A DNA stretch of 64,000 bases from contig QOZR01000003.1 of the NCBI GenBank assembly GCA_003576685.1, positions 310,001-374,000 on the forward strand. Reading direction: 5' to 3'. This DNA comes from Virgifigura deserti. Lineage in GTDB: Bacteria > Pseudomonadota > Alphaproteobacteria > Dongiales > Dongiaceae. Positions within the stretch are counted from its first letter, which is position 1, and each line of letters begins with the position of its first letter. The notes under the pieces were generated by a model. The model was not told the DNA's origin, searched no databases, and saw only the letters and a list, made by a program, of their open reading frames with translations. Positions 54,821 to 64,000 of this stretch are shown piece after piece. The translations under genes were made by a program, and so were the position numbers.

Positions 54821-55675
54821 ATGAGCGAAGTCCGTCCCGCTTCCGGCGGCCTTCTGCCGCTGATCTACCCGTCGGTCATGCTGGGGGTGTTCTTCCTCGT
54901 CCCCTTCGGCATCATGCTGGCTGTCAGCTTCTTCCATCGTATCGAGGGCGGCTTCTACGAGCCCGCCTTCGAGCTCGCAAATTACCAGCGCTTCCTGTCC
55001 GCCTTCTTCCTCGAAGCGCTCGGCATCTCGCTACTCATCGCCGGCATGACGGCCGTCATCTGCGTCGTCCTCGGCTTCCCCTTCACCTATCTGCTGACCC
55101 GCCTGCGCCGCCGCCATCAGGTCCTGTGGTTGGTGCTCCTGCTGTCTGTCCTGTCGCTGTCGGAGGTAATCATCGGCTTCACCTGGTCGGTTCTGCTGTC
55201 GCGCACCGCCGGGCTCTCGAACCTGCTGGTCTGGATCGGGCTGATGGAACGGCCGGACGCCTGGACGCCGGGCCTGACCGCAGTCACGCTCGGACTCGTC
55301 TATCTGGGGCTGCCTTACACCGTGCTGGTGCTCTACCCGCCCTTGTCGCGGCTTGAGCCCGACATTCCGGAAGCGGCCCGCACGCTCGGCGCCTCGCCAA
55401 TCCGGACCTTCTTCACGGTGATCGTTCCCGGCCAGCGCCGCGCGATCCTGTCGGCGCTGGTGATGCTGTTCGTCTTCACGCTCGGCGCCTACGTCATTCC
55501 ACAGGTGCTGGGCGGGCCGCCGCAATGGACGCTGGCGGTGCGGATCACCGATCAGGCGCTCTATCAGTCGAACCTGCCCTTCGCCGCGGCCATGGCGATC
55601 TTCCTGATGGTGGTGAGCCTCGGCCTGATCGGCCTGGTGCTGCTGCTCGGCCGCGAGCGGCAGCGGGCGGCATGA
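54821..55675 (+). CDS. Polyamine-type ABC transporter permease (PotB-like)
   Basis: The 284-residue protein has six or so membrane helices, beginning LLPLIYPSVMLGVFFLVPFGI. The EAA loop reads DIPEAARTLGASPIRTFFTVIVPG, the site that contacts the ATPase. The C-terminus contains QVLGGPPQWTLAVRITDQAL. It is the first of two permease subunits. ATG 54821 is used, 8 bp after the ATPase stop; the ORF extends upstream into the ATPase gene in another frame. Confidence 0.93.
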   Translation: MSEVRPASGGLLPLIYPSVMLGVFFLVPFGIMLAVSFFHRIEGGFYEPAFELANYQRFLSAFFLEALGISLLIAGMTAVICVVLGFPFTYLLTRLRRRHQVLWLVLLLSVLSLSEVIIGFTWSVLLSRTAGLSNLLVWIGLMERPDAWTPGLTAVTLGLVYLGLPYTVLVLYPPLSRLEPDIPEAARTLGASPIRTFFTVIVPGQRRAILSALVMLFVFTLGAYVIPQVLGGPPQWTLAVRITDQALYQSNLPFAAAMAIFLMVVSLGLIGLVLLLGRERQRAA

Positions 55676-55679
55676 GGCG

Positions 55680-56486
55680 GTGATGGGGGGACGCGCGCTC
55701 CGGACCGCCTTTCTGGCGCTGATGCTTCTGCTGCTCTGCGCGCCGCTGGTCGTCGTCGCCGGCGTTTCGCTGAACGCGCAGAAGCGGCTGCTGTTTCCGC
55801 CGGAGGGGCTGTCGCTCGAATGGTACGGCGAGATGGTCACCAGCGACGACTGGCTCGGCCCGATCGGCAACAGCCTGACGATCGCCGCACTCAGCGCCCT
55901 GGTGGCGCTGTCGATCGCGCTTCCCCTCGCCTACGCACTCTGGCGCCGGCGCATCTTCTATGCCCGCGCCCTCTATGCCATCGGGCTCGCCCCCTTCATC
56001 CTGCCGCCGGTGATTTCCGCCTTGGGATTCCTGATCTTCTGGAACTCGATCGGCTATAGCGGGCGGATCGAGAACGTGATCCTGAGCCACGGCATCTTCC
56101 TCGTGACGCTGCCGCTGGTGACGATCTCGCTCGGGCTCGAGACGATCGACCGCGCCGTGTTCGAGGCGGCGGCGACGCTCGGCGCCGATCAGCGGACCAC
56201 CATCCGCACGGTGATGCTGCCGCTGATCGTGCCCTACATCATCTCCGGCTACGCCTTCGCCTTCGTGCTAAGCCTCAACGAGTACATCATCGCCTATATG
56301 GTCGCCGGCTTCACGGTTGAGACGCTGCCGATCAAGATCTTCAGCAGCCTGCGCTACGGCTACACGCCGGTGATGGCGGCGGTCTCCGTCCTATTCGTCG
56401 CGCTGGCGGCGCTGATCTTCGGCCTGATCGGCCGCTTCGGCGACCTGCCGAAGCTGCTCGGCGCCTGGACGCCCGAAAAACGCTGA
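55680..56486 (+). CDS. Polyamine-type ABC transporter permease (PotC-like)
   Basis: The 268-residue protein has an N-terminal helix (TAFLALMLLLLCAPLVVVAGV). The segment LFPPEGLSLEWYGEM is typical of PotC-like proteins, and the EAA loop reads VFEAAATLGADQRTTIRTVMLPL. It is the second permease of the importer. Translation could start with GTG 55680 or ATG 55683. It follows the first permease by 4 bp. The cassette is therefore binding protein, ATPase, permease, permease. Confidence 0.93.
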   Translation: MMGGRALRTAFLALMLLLLCAPLVVVAGVSLNAQKRLLFPPEGLSLEWYGEMVTSDDWLGPIGNSLTIAALSALVALSIALPLAYALWRRRIFYARALYAIGLAPFILPPVISALGFLIFWNSIGYSGRIENVILSHGIFLVTLPLVTISLGLETIDRAVFEAAATLGADQRTTIRTVMLPLIVPYIISGYAFAFVLSLNEYIIAYMVAGFTVETLPIKIFSSLRYGYTPVMAAVSVLFVALAALIFGLIGRFGDLPKLLGAWTPEKR

Positions 56487-56654
56487 CCGAGGCGGGGCTT
56501 CTGCGTCCGATACCTTCTGAAGAACCGACACGTTGGGGTTGCTTGGCCGATGGATTAGCGCAATCATCAGTTCTGACGCAGTGGGGCCTGCGGGAAACCT
56601 TGGTTAGTAGATCATCACCCCCGATGAGGGGGTGGATTGGAGAAGGTACATCTC

Positions 56655-57824
56655 GTGAGCACCGCCCCAGCCGGCCCGGAGGCAGGCCTGTTTGCCTCGG
56701 CCTTTCGATCACGTTCCCTCACCCCCCTCACCTTCCATCTTTCGACTCTCATCGCCCTGCTTCTCTCAGCGGGGCTTACGTTTGATTCGGCGCGGGCGGC
56801 ACCGCTCGGCTTCGACTCGATCTATGTGTTCGGCGACAGCTTCGCCGATGTCGGAAATCATTCTCGCCTGACCGGCGGGGAGATCCCGTCACCACCCTAT
56901 TTCGAAGGCCGCTTCGCCAACGGCCCGATCTGGGTCGACCATCTTGCGGAGAAGGCCGGGCTGACGCTGAAGCCGTCCGAAACGGGCTTCGATCCCGCGT
57001 CCGACCGTGCGGTGTCCTTCGGCTATGGCGGCGCCGGAACGGGAGCGGAGAATTTCAGCCCGGCGCGGGTTCTCGTGCCCGGCCTGCAGGGACAGGTCGC
57101 GAACTTCCGCAGCGCCCTCGGCGACGCCGGCACCACGGCCGATCCGGACGCGCTCTATATCCTCGCCGTCGGGTCCAACGATTATCTCCTGAACGTTACG
57201 TCCGGCCCTGCGCAGACGGTCGGTAATATAGCGACGGCGATCGAGCAACTGGCCGACGCGGGCGCGCGAAACTTCCTGGTCCCGAACCTGCCCGACCTCG
57301 GCATGACGCCGGCCGTGGTCGCCGGCGGCGTTTCGGAGTTCTTCACCGCCCTGACGCTGGGTCACAACCAGCTTCTCGCGGCCACCCTTTCGGATCTCGA
57401 AGCGGCCCGGCCTGGCATCGACATCGCCTCGCCCGACGTCTTCGGCCTGTTCGAAACGATTCTCGCCAACCCGGAGGCCTTCGGATTCTCGAGCAGCATC
57501 GCCGCAGGCCCGGCCTCGGGTTGCATCTTCCCGCCCTTCATCTGCAGGCCGGTCGGCGAGACGGACACCTTCTTCTGGGACGAGGTCCATCCGACCACGG
57601 AGGTCCACCGGCTCCTGGCCGATGCGGCGCAGGAGGCCATGGCCGTGCCCGAACCGCCGGTCGCGCTGCTGATCGGCACCGGCCTCGTCGCGATCGGCGT
57701 CGCCCGCACCCTCTCCCTCTCCCGCTTGCGGGAAAGGGCGGCAACGCCCAGCGGCCGGCGATCTCCGCTCGGGGCCAAAGGGCGCGACGGCATCGAACCC
57801 ACGGACGCGGCTGACTGCCGCTGA
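56655..57824 (+). CDS. GDSL/SGNH-hydrolase with PEP-CTERM-like anchor and repeat-derived tail
   Basis: The 389-residue protein has a long signal-like N-terminus (LTFHLSTLIALLLSAGLTF). The GDSL motif with catalytic Ser is in DSIYVFGDSFADVGNHS, and the catalytic Asp and His are in FWDEVHPTTEVH. This is the SGNH esterase/lipase family. The end has VPEPPVALLIGTGLVAIGVARTLS, resembling a PEP-CTERM sorting signal (PEP, helix, basic end). A further 40 or so residues follow, partly encoded by a palindromic repeat at 57715-57738. GTG 56655 with AGAAGG eight bases ahead is chosen over TTG 56637. Confidence 0.78.
   Translation: MSTAPAGPEAGLFASAFRSRSLTPLTFHLSTLIALLLSAGLTFDSARAAPLGFDSIYVFGDSFADVGNHSRLTGGEIPSPPYFEGRFANGPIWVDHLAEKAGLTLKPSETGFDPASDRAVSFGYGGAGTGAENFSPARVLVPGLQGQVANFRSALGDAGTTADPDALYILAVGSNDYLLNVTSGPAQTVGNIATAIEQLADAGARNFLVPNLPDLGMTPAVVAGGVSEFFTALTLGHNQLLAATLSDLEAARPGIDIASPDVFGLFETILANPEAFGFSSSIAAGPASGCIFPPFICRPVGETDTFFWDEVHPTTEVHRLLADAAQEAMAVPEPPVALLIGTGLVAIGVARTLSLSRLRERAATPSGRRSPLGAKGRDGIEPTDAADCR
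57715..57738. repeat. Palindromic repeat inside the 3' end of the GDSL gene
   Basis: CCCTCTCCCGC (57715-57725) and GCGGGAAAGGG (57728-57738) pair with one mismatch around a 2-nt centre. The sequence CTCTCCCGCTTGCGGG is a common REP-type palindrome. Here it is read as codons for LSRLRERAA after the PEP-CTERM-like helix. Confidence 0.7.
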
Positions 57825-57896
57825 CGTCGTTGCCGCTCTCGTCGCCAGCACAGACGCCATAGGGGCGCCGTAGGGGCGTTAAGGAGAGGGAGCGAT

Positions 57897-59600
57897 GTGA
57901 AACACTGGCCACTGGGATTGTGGCGCTCGCTCTCCGGGACAGGCCTGCTTCTGGGAACGCTGTTCTTCGCCGCGTCCCTGACGCCGACCCTGGTGCCCCG
58001 AACCTACATCACCCAGGGCGTCCTGGGCGGAAGCGTATTCGCCGTCGGCTACGGCCTGGGAGTCTTCTGGCGCTGGCTCTGGAGCTACATGGAGCTTCCG
58101 ACTTTCCGGGAACGCGCCCTGCGCACCGCCAATCTCGTTATCGCCGTCTTTTGCGCAGCGACGGCCGCCGCGTTTCTATGGCGCACCGCCGAATGGCAGA
58201 ATTCGATCCGCACGCTGATGGAACTCGATCCGGTCACGAGCGGGCACCCGATCAAGCTATGTGCGGTGGCGGTGGCGACCTTTCTAATTCTCCTGGGGCT
58301 CGCCCGGCTCTTTACGTTGGTCTTCCGGCTCGTCGCCGGCCGTACCCGCCGTTTCGTCCCGCGACGGGTCGCCAATGTGATCGGGACTGCCGCCGCAGTG
58401 CTGCTGTTCTGGTCGCTCGCCAGTGACGTCTTCTTCAACGTTGCGCTGCGCGTCTTCGATTCTTCGGCCCGGCAATACGACGCCCTGATCGAGCCCACAT
58501 CCCCGCAGCCGAGGTCGACGCTCAGGGCGGGCGGCCCCGCCTCCCTCCTCCGCTGGGAACAGCTGGGACGGGCCGGCCGCGAATTCATCGCGTCCGGGCC
58601 GAGCGCCCACGATATCAGTGCCGTTTCCGGTCGAGACGCGATGGAGCCGATCAGGGTGTATGTCGGCCTGCGCTCCGCGGAAACGCCGGAGCAACGCGCA
58701 AAGCTCGCGCTCGAAGAGCTGAAGCGCACCGGAGCCTTCGATCGCTCCATGCTTATCGTCATCACGCCGACGGGATCGGGCTGGGTCGATCCGGCGGCAA
58801 TGGACGGCGTCGAATATCTGCATGGCGGCGACGTCGCAAGCGTCGCAATGCAGTATTCCTATCTAGCCAGTCCGGTGTCGTTTCTCGTGCAGCCGGGCTA
58901 TGGCGAGGAGGCCGCGCGCGCCCTGTTCTCGCAGGTCTACGGGTACTGGAGAACTCTTCCGAAAGACAGGCGGCCGAAACTTTACCTGTTCGGCCTCAGC
59001 CTTGGCGCAATGAACTCCGAGAGGTCGACGGACCTGTTCGAGATATTCGAAGACCCGATTCAGGGCGCATTGTGGAGCGGCCCGCCATTCACAAGCAGGC
59101 TCTGGCGCAGGGTTACGGATGGGCGCAACGCCGGCTCTCCGGCGTGGCTTCCCCAGTTCCGGGATGGGTCGCTCTTCCGGTTCATGAATCAGAACGGTGC
59201 GCCCGAACAGACGGGCAGCAGCTGGGGGTCGATGCGCATCGTCTATCTGCAGTATGCGAGCGACGCCGTTACTTTCTTTGACTATCGCGACTTCTATCGC
59301 AGGCCGGACTGGATGGTTCCGCCGCGCGGTCCGGACGTGTCTTCGGAGCTGCGCTGGTATCCTGTCGTCACAATGCTCCAGCTCGCGCTGGACACGGTCA
59401 TGGCGTCCACGACGCCGATCGGCTACGGCCACGTTTATGCGCCCGCGCACTACCTCGAAGCCTGGCTGACCCTCACGGATGCGAAGGGGTGGTCCCCCGA
59501 CCGGATCGCCAAGCTGAGAGCGCATCTGACCAAAGCGGCGGCCGCCTCTGCCGCCGCGCCCGAAGACGACGAGGAGCCTTATGCCAACCGAGGCGGCTGA
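57897..59600 (+). CDS. Membrane alpha/beta hydrolase (Abhydrolase_9-type)
   Basis: The 567-residue protein has four or five N-terminal membrane helices, beginning with [21 protein letters not shown] large soluble domain follows, with the nucleophile elbow [13 protein letters not shown] (GxSxG, about residue 365). The SLTPTLVPR start and [14 protein letters not shown] stretch fit the two-part Abhydrolase_9_N / Abhydrolase_9 family. The reaction is unknown. It starts with GTG after AGGAGAGGGAGC. Its stop lies inside the decayed guaA duplicate at 59590-59679. Confidence 0.82.
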   Translation: MKHWPLGLWRSLSGTGLLLGTLFFAASLTPTLVPRTYITQGVLGGSVFAVGYGLGVFWRWLWSYMELPTFRERALRTANLVIAVFCAATAAAFLWRTAEWQNSIRTLMELDPVTSGHPIKLCAVAVATFLILLGLARLFTLVFRLVAGRTRRFVPRRVANVIGTAAAVLLFWSLASDVFFNVALRVFDSSARQYDALIEPTSPQPRSTLRAGGPASLLRWEQLGRAGREFIASGPSAHDISAVSGRDAMEPIRVYVGLRSAETPEQRAKLALEELKRTGAFDRSMLIVITPTGSGWVDPAAMDGVEYLHGGDVASVAMQYSYLASPVSFLVQPGYGEEAARALFSQVYGYWRTLPKDRRPKLYLFGLSLGAMNSERSTDLFEIFEDPIQGALWSGPPFTSRLWRRVTDGRNAGSPAWLPQFRDGSLFRFMNQNGAPEQTGSSWGSMRIVYLQYASDAVTFFDYRDFYRRPDWMVPPRGPDVSSELRWYPVVTMLQLALDTVMASTTPIGYGHVYAPAHYLEAWLTLTDAKGWSPDRIAKLRAHLTKAAAASAAAPEDDEEPYANRGG

Positions 59601-59679
59601 GGAAGTCGTACGGGAACGGGTAGTCGTCGGCAGTCATGCCATCGGTCTCGGTGGCGGCGCGCAGCGCGCAGACATGGTG
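59590..59679 (-). pseudogene. Decayed fragment of guaA (3' part)
   Basis: The minus strand encodes [20 protein letters not shown] then FPYDFLSRL. It matches [20 protein letters not shown] then FPHDFLGRV of the intact guaA 2 kb downstream, in the same orientation. DNA identity is high over about 85 bp (about 9 differences). There is no start or remaining GuaA sequence on either side. It overlaps the last codons of the alpha/beta hydrolase gene. It is a partial duplication or insertion scar, not a working gene. Confidence 0.75.
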
Positions 59680-59785
59680 ACCCGACTTGCCGCCCTCGAT
59701 GCCCGGAAGGACACCGCGTTCTCGACCGACATCGACGCCTGACACCATCATTCGCAACATCTGCGAAAATCGACGCCCATCCGGC

Positions 59786-59816
59786 GGGGGCAGGTGCGTG
59801 GAGTGCGCCTGCCCCC
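59786..59816 (-). terminator. Hairpin after the GST gene
   Basis: GGGGGCAGGTGC (59786-59797) pairs with GCGCCTGCCCCC (59805-59816) with one G-T pair and a 7-nt loop. It lies directly after the GST stop codon on the minus strand. No T-run follows, so it may be a weak terminator or mRNA 3'-end stabiliser. Confidence 0.45.
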
Positions 59817-59822
59817 ATAGAG

Positions 59823-60518
59823 TCAGAGATGACTCAGCGCTTGTTCAAGTCTGACATGCCCTTTGAAGGCGCTGGAGCCGCTCGGCTCCTCCCCGTGCTC
59901 GATGGCATGGGCGAACTGCACCGCCGGGTCGCGTTCCAGACGCTCGAAGAGACGCTGCAACCCTGGATAGTCGCGCCGGTCGATGACGTCGTGATACTTG
60001 GTCCAGCGGGCAATGCCTGCAAAGTAGGCATCGGCCAGCGTGGGCCAATCGCCGAGCAGCCACTCGTTGCTCCCCAGCATGCGTTCGAGATCCGCATGCA
60101 CCTTGACGACGTTCGTGATGCCGTACGCCCTCAAGGCCTCTTTCTCTCCGGCCTGCAGCTCATGTTCCACCGTGTACCAGAGCGGGCTGAAGCCGTTGAA
60201 GAAGCTCGTGTTGAGAAAAGCCAGCGTCTGGTTGAGCCGGTCGAACGCGGGCGTCCCTTGCGCAAAGGCCAAGCCTTTGTCGAAGCCGTCCGGACCGAGA
60301 TGGTTGAGGATCGCCATGCTCTCGGCGATGACTCTGCCGTCCGCCGTCATCAAGGCCGGGGTCTCGCCGACCGGGTTGATACGCAGATAGCGCTCGCTCT
60401 TCACTGTCTCCGGCATCTCGATCCGGCAGAGCCTGTATGGCTTGCCCAGCCATTCGAGCGCGACGATCGAGCCGAAGGAGCATCCCGAGGGCACGCCGTA
60501 AAAAAGAATGGGTTCCAT
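59823..60518 (-). CDS. Glutathione S-transferase-like protein
   Basis: The 231-residue protein has a thioredoxin-like N-domain ([41 protein letters not shown]) and an all-helical C-domain ([21 protein letters not shown]). The NPVGETPAL and ESMAILNHL segments are GST hallmarks. ATG 60518 is used; an in-frame ATG 31 codons upstream lies in the intergenic region. It is divergent from a LysR regulator, which probably controls it. Substrates are unknown. Confidence 0.88.
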   Translation of the reverse strand: MEPILFYGVPSGCSFGSIVALEWLGKPYRLCRIEMPETVKSERYLRINPVGETPALMTADGRVIAESMAILNHLGPDGFDKGLAFAQGTPAFDRLNQTLAFLNTSFFNGFSPLWYTVEHELQAGEKEALRAYGITNVVKVHADLERMLGSNEWLLGDWPTLADAYFAGIARWTKYHDVIDRRDYPGLQRLFERLERDPAVQFAHAIEHGEEPSGSSAFKGHVRLEQALSHL

Positions 60519-60616
60519 TGCTTGGTCTCCGTTGCTGATGAGACCGGCAATGTGCACTCGTGGACCCTGCTGCTGTAGATGGGATATACGCACCTCATGG
60601 TCCACAAACATGGACG

Positions 60617-61528
60617 ATGGCGATGTACAACCTGAACGACCTCCTGATCTTCGTCCAAGCCGTCGACAGCGGAAGCTTCGCGGCCGCCGGTCGACAGCTG
60701 AGCCTTCCGAAGTCGACCATCAGCAAACGCGTGGCGGAGCTCGAGGCCGCTCTCGGGGTTCGGCTGATCCACCGGACCTCGCGCAGCTTTGCGCTGACCG
60801 ACATCGGCCGGGATTTCTATGATCACGCGCGCGCTGCCGTGATCGAGGCGGAAGCCGCTGAAGATATCGTCCGGCGTCGGCTCGCGGAGCCCAGCGGAAC
60901 CGCGAGGCTGACGACCTCGGTCCCGACCGCTCAGTTCCGGCTAGCCGACCGTCTACCCGCCCTCGCGCGCGCCTATCCGAAGCTGGAGGTTCAGTTGCAT
61001 GTGACCGATCGCTTCGTCGACCTTGTGCAGGAAGGGTTCGACATCGCCATACGCAGCCATTTCGCGCCGCTGCCGGATTCGGGTCTCGTTCAGCGCCGCA
61101 TGGGGACCGACCGGATCATCCTTGTCGCATCACCGGACTATCTGGCAGAGCGCGGTGAACCGGAGACGCCCGAATCACTGACCGGTCATGACGGGCTCAT
61201 TGTCAGCCCATCAAAGAGGAAATGGGTTCTCAGTCACAGCGACGGCCACGCCATCGAAATCGAGCCCAAGGCACGATTGATGGCCGATGAATCCCTCGTG
61301 CTCCTGGAATCGGCCATTGCGGGTCTAGGGATCGCCTGCCTGCCGGAAATGATGGCGGCCGAGAGCATCAGGAAGGGCGAACTCGTTCAGGCCCTCCCCT
61401 CCTGGACCGCCGGAGTCGTCACGACGACCATCCTGACACCGCATCGCCGCGGCCAACTTCCCGCAGTCCGTGCGGTCATCGATTTCCTATCCGAGGATGC
61501 TCGACGAGCAGCCGTGGCGGAAGAGTAA
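60617..61528 (+). CDS. LysR family transcriptional regulator
   Basis: The 303-residue protein has the LysR helix-turn-helix start LNDLLIFVQAVDSGSFAAAG and LPKSTISKRVAELEAALGVR. A substrate-binding domain follows (LEVQLHVTDRFVDLVQEGFD, IAIRSHFAPLPDSGL). ATG 60617 is followed by ATG 60623. A small inverted repeat GTCCA/TGGAC (60600-60615) lies just before the start. It is divergent from the GST gene. Confidence 0.9.
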   Translation: MAMYNLNDLLIFVQAVDSGSFAAAGRQLSLPKSTISKRVAELEAALGVRLIHRTSRSFALTDIGRDFYDHARAAVIEAEAAEDIVRRRLAEPSGTARLTTSVPTAQFRLADRLPALARAYPKLEVQLHVTDRFVDLVQEGFDIAIRSHFAPLPDSGLVQRRMGTDRIILVASPDYLAERGEPETPESLTGHDGLIVSPSKRKWVLSHSDGHAIEIEPKARLMADESLVLLESAIAGLGIACLPEMMAAESIRKGELVQALPSWTAGVVTTTILTPHRRGQLPAVRAVIDFLSEDARRAAVAEE

Positions 61529-61628
61529 GAGGATTTCCGGGTCTACGGCCGAGACGGATACCGGGTCGCGCTCCCTGCCCCGCCTGCTCTGGCAGCTACC
61601 GATTCTCGTCGAATCTAGCCGATAATCC

Positions 61629-63176
61629 TCATTCCCACTCGATCGTGCCCGGCGGCTTACTCGTCACGTCGTAGACGACGCGGTTCACACCGCGGACCTC
61701 GTTGATGATGCGGGTCGCGACGCGGCCGAGGAAGTCGTGCGGGAACGGGTAGTAGTCGGCGGTCATGCCGTCGGTCGAGGTGACGGCGCGCAGCGCGCAG
61801 ACATGGTCGTAGGAGCGCGCGTCGCCCATCACGCCCACAGTCTTGACCGGTAAGAGCACCGCGAAGGCCTGCCAGATCGCGTCATAGAGGCCGGCGCGCT
61901 CGATCTCCTGCAGATAGATCGCGTCGGCCTTGCGCAGGATCGCGAGCTTCTCCGCCGTCACATCGCCCGGCACGCGGATCGCGAGGCCCGGGCCCGGGAA
62001 GGGGTGGCGGCGGATCATCCGCTCGGGCAGGCCCAGCTCGCGGCCGAGCGCCCGCACCTCGTCCTTGAACAGCTCGCGGAGCGGCTCGACCAGCTTCAGC
62101 TTCATTCGCTCCGGCAGGCCGCCGACATTGTGGTGCGACTTGATGGTGACGCTGGGGCCGCCGGTGAAGGAGACCGACTCGATCACGTCCGGGTAGAGCG
62201 TGCCCTGCGCCAGGAAATCGGCGCCGCCGAGCTTCGCCGCCTCCTCGTCGAACACGTCGATAAACAGGCCGCCGATGATCTTGCGCTTCCGCTCCGGGTC
62301 GGTCACGCCGGCGAGGCGGCCGAGGAACAGCTCGCGCGCGTCGCGGTGGACCAGCGGGATATTGTAGGAGTCGCGGAAGATCGTCGCGACCTGCTCCGCC
62401 TCGCCTTCACGCAGGAGGCCGTGATCGACGAAGATGCAAGTGAGCTGGTCGCCGATCGCCTCATGAATCAGCACCGCGGCGACCGAGGAATCGACGCCGC
62501 CCGACAGGCCGCAGATCACGCGGCCTTCGCCGACCTGGTGCCGGATCTGCTGGATCGCCTGCTCCTTGAAGGCAGCCATCGTCCAGTCGCCGGCGCAGCC
62601 CGCCACCCGATGAACGAAGTTCGCCAGCAGCCGGCCCCCATCGGGCGTATGCACGACTTCGGGATGAAACTGGACGGCGTAGATCCGCCGCTCGTCATCG
62701 GCAATCGCGGCGAAGGGCGCGCCGTCGCTGACGCCGACGACCCGGAAACCTTCCGGCAGCCGGACGACGCGGTCGCCATGGCTCATCCAGACCTGCTCGC
62801 GGTCGCCCTTTTTCCAGACACCCTCGAACAGCGCGCAATCGTCCGTCACCTCGATGAAGGCGCGGCCGAACTCCTGATGGTCCGAGCCCTCGACCGCGCC
62901 GCCGAGCTGGGCGCAGATCGTCTGCTCGCCATAGCAGATGCCGAGGACCGGCACGCCGAGGTCGAAGGCGATCTGCGGGGCGCGCGGCGTGTCGCTGCCG
63001 GTGACCGAGGCCGGGCCGCCCGACAGGATGATCGCCTTCGGCGCGAAATCGGCGATCCGGCCGGGATCGGCGTTGAACGGAAAAATCTCGCAATAGACGC
63101 CGCTCTCGCGCACCCGCCGGGCGATCAGCTGGGTGACCTGGGAGCCGAAATCGAGGATGAGAACGCGGTCGGTCAT
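61629..63176 (-). CDS. guaA: GMP synthase (glutamine-hydrolysing)
   Basis: The 515-residue enzyme makes GMP from XMP. The glutaminase domain has [19 protein letters not shown], catalytic Cys81 in [10 protein letters not shown], and [10 protein letters not shown]. The ATP-pyrophosphatase domain has [17 protein letters not shown]. The C-terminal dimer domain ends [22 protein letters not shown] 63176 is used; the ORF continues about 100 codons upstream without family similarity. A partial copy of its 3' region lies at 59590-59679. Confidence 0.97.
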   Translation of the reverse strand: MTDRVLILDFGSQVTQLIARRVRESGVYCEIFPFNADPGRIADFAPKAIILSGGPASVTGSDTPRAPQIAFDLGVPVLGICYGEQTICAQLGGAVEGSDHQEFGRAFIEVTDDCALFEGVWKKGDREQVWMSHGDRVVRLPEGFRVVGVSDGAPFAAIADDERRIYAVQFHPEVVHTPDGGRLLANFVHRVAGCAGDWTMAAFKEQAIQQIRHQVGEGRVICGLSGGVDSSVAAVLIHEAIGDQLTCIFVDHGLLREGEAEQVATIFRDSYNIPLVHRDARELFLGRLAGVTDPERKRKIIGGLFIDVFDEEAAKLGGADFLAQGTLYPDVIESVSFTGGPSVTIKSHHNVGGLPERMKLKLVEPLRELFKDEVRALGRELGLPERMIRRHPFPGPGLAIRVPGDVTAEKLAILRKADAIYLQEIERAGLYDAIWQAFAVLLPVKTVGVMGDARSYDHVCALRAVTSTDGMTADYYPFPHDFLGRVATRIINEVRGVNRVVYDVTSKPPGTIEWE

Positions 63177-63486
63177 GATGGGTGGCGCATAATTGTCAAT
63201 TCGCGAGAACTTCGCAAGCGCTGATCCGAGTCCGGAAGCTGCGTTCAGCGGGCGGGCGGAACACCAAACGGCCGCGCATGTTGCATTCAAAAGGCACTCC
63301 TGCCCCTGGATCGACGCACGCCGTGGGGAGATCAGCAATGAAACAATGGGCCGGGCGTGGCCGCGACTCATGTCGCGGCATGCGCGCCATCCGCCTCGCC
63401 GCCGAGTCGCACCGAAGAGGTCGCGCAGCCAGTGGCGCGCGCGACCGGGCTCTATCGATCCGAGACTTCCCGGAAAAGGCATAGGA
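63177..63486. other. Intergenic region between guaA and the DUF2238-like gene
   Basis: About 310 bases. A small ORF with a good ribosome-binding site at 63338-63484 encodes an Arg-rich 48-residue peptide; it has no family pattern and is probably not a gene. No tRNA or riboswitch was recognised. Both divergent promoters must be here. Confidence 0.4.
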
Positions 63487-64000
63487 ATGATCCGACTCGA
63501 CCGGCGGGTCTATTCCCGCATCTCCTGGGCCGGCATCGCGCTGCTGGCGGTCGCCCTGATTGTCGTCCTGTTCCTCGGGCGTTACCGGGGCGCCTTGATC
63601 CTCGGCCTATTCCTCGTCGCCAGCATCGGCTTCGTCGCGCTCGAGGATCGCCTGCCGCGTCTCTTCGACCTGCTGTTCGTGGCGGCGGCGCTGCTCAACG
63701 CCGCCGGATGGGTCTGGAATCTGTTCGACCGCGTCCCGGGCTATGACGAGGTCGTGCACGCCTTCTCGATCTTCGCTATTACGCTGTCGTTCAGTTTCCT
63801 GGTCTTCTATTCGGTACGCCTTCAGTTCCACGGTCACGGGCCGCTCTATATTTTGGCCGTCACCAGCTTCGGCATCGCCGTCGGCGCGCTGTGGGAGGTG
63901 ATAGAGTGGCTCTTCGGCGTGATCAGTTCGCTCGACAATACCATCACGGATCTTGTTATGGACAGCCTCGGCGCCGTCGTGGCCGGTTTGGCCGCGGCCT
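63487..64000 (+). CDS. DUF2238/YjdF-like membrane protein (3' end cut by window)
   Basis: The reading frame starts at ATG 63487, after AGGA, and is still open at the window end. The visible 171 residues have several helices: [56 protein letters not shown] and [42 protein letters not shown] and [14 protein letters not shown] fit the YjdF/DUF2238 pattern of conserved acidic and His residues in a membrane protein. Function is unknown. It is divergent from guaA. Confidence 0.8.
   Translation, partial: MIRLDRRVYSRISWAGIALLAVALIVVLFLGRYRGALILGLFLVASIGFVALEDRLPRLFDLLFVAAALLNAAGWVWNLFDRVPGYDEVVHAFSIFAITLSFSFLVFYSVRLQFHGHGPLYILAVTSFGIAVGALWEVIEWLFGVISSLDNTITDLVMDSLGAVVAGLAAA

Noticed and set aside
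62004..63224. 406-residue ORF antisense to guaA
   Set aside because: Shadow frame with biased composition; guaA is unmistakable on the other strand.
61629..63482. 617-residue version of GuaA starting at 63482
   Set aside because: The extra 100 residues have no GuaA similarity; the family start is the ATG at 63176.
63338..63484. 48-residue Arg-rich ORF with a GGGGAG site before the DUF2238-like gene
   Set aside because: The ribosome-binding site is good but composition looks like out-of-frame GC-rich DNA, and no homologue pattern is known to me.

Overview
The window is about 64 kb of GC-rich, gene-dense chromosome from an alphaproteobacterium, most likely a member of or close to the Rhodospirillales. 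The reasons are the alphaproteobacterial gene orders (pepA-lptF-lptG-lptD-surA-pdxA-rsmA; gmk/yicC/mltG/fabF/acpP/fabG/fabD; rpsF-rpsR-rplI; dnaB-alr-mlaE-mlaF-radA-cvpA-purF), a GcrA-type cell-cycle regulator, a DUF2794-like protein, and CtrA-like TTAA boxes upstream of several genes. No rRNA, tRNA, CRISPR array, transposase, integrase or phage gene was seen. Most of the sequence is core housekeeping DNA with small accessory insertions.

Layout. 0-9.6 kb: an ABC-F ATPase, then a leftward run (VOC protein, SRPBCC protein, AraC-type regulator, DEDDh exonuclease, HspQ, a membrane-free chemoreceptor carrying a C-terminal solute-binding domain, an unknown membrane protein, HolC, PepA). 9.8-17.6 kb: a rightward envelope-biogenesis block (LptF, LptG, LptD, SurA) running into PdxA and RsmA. 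17.6-28.5 kb: mostly leftward genes: SDR-Gmk-YicC, a rightward SDR, a divergent metallo-hydrolase/LysR pair, MltG, the fatty-acid synthesis genes fabF-acpP-fabG-fabD, and an acetyltransferase. 28.8-42.2 kb: rightward core genes: S41 protease, ribosomal proteins S6-S18-L9 with a strong terminator, a cyclopropane synthase-type methyltransferase, DnaB, Alr, MlaE, MlaF, RadA, CvpA, PurF and an SDR.

42.2-46.1 kb is an accessory cassette: the 3' remnant of a PIN-domain (VapC-like) toxin gene, then a leftward operon of an arylsulfotransferase-like beta-propeller, a tiny YVGPGAG membrane protein, an EMC3/TMCO1-like membrane protein and a P-loop sulfotransferase. It is followed by strong hairpins. 46.1-49.7 kb: the yfgM-bamB-der operon, with a readable sigma70-type promoter. 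49.9-52.3 kb: a small lipoprotein, a DUF2794-like protein, an orphan gene in a stretch that looks less GC-rich, and gcrA. 52.4-56.5 kb: a polyamine-type ABC importer interrupted by a double REP-like repeat. 56.6-64 kb: a GDSL esterase with a PEP-CTERM-like tail read into a palindromic repeat, a large membrane alpha/beta hydrolase, a divergent GST/LysR pair lying between guaA and a decayed duplicate piece of guaA, guaA itself, and the start of a DUF2238-like membrane protein cut by the window edge.

The most unusual items are the soluble MCP-solute-binding fusion, the sulfotransferase/ASST/EMC3-like operon, the guaA fragment beside guaA, the vapC remnant, and several families of large palindromes, one of which seems to have been captured as coding sequence. 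All family assignments were made by reading the translations; no database search was run.
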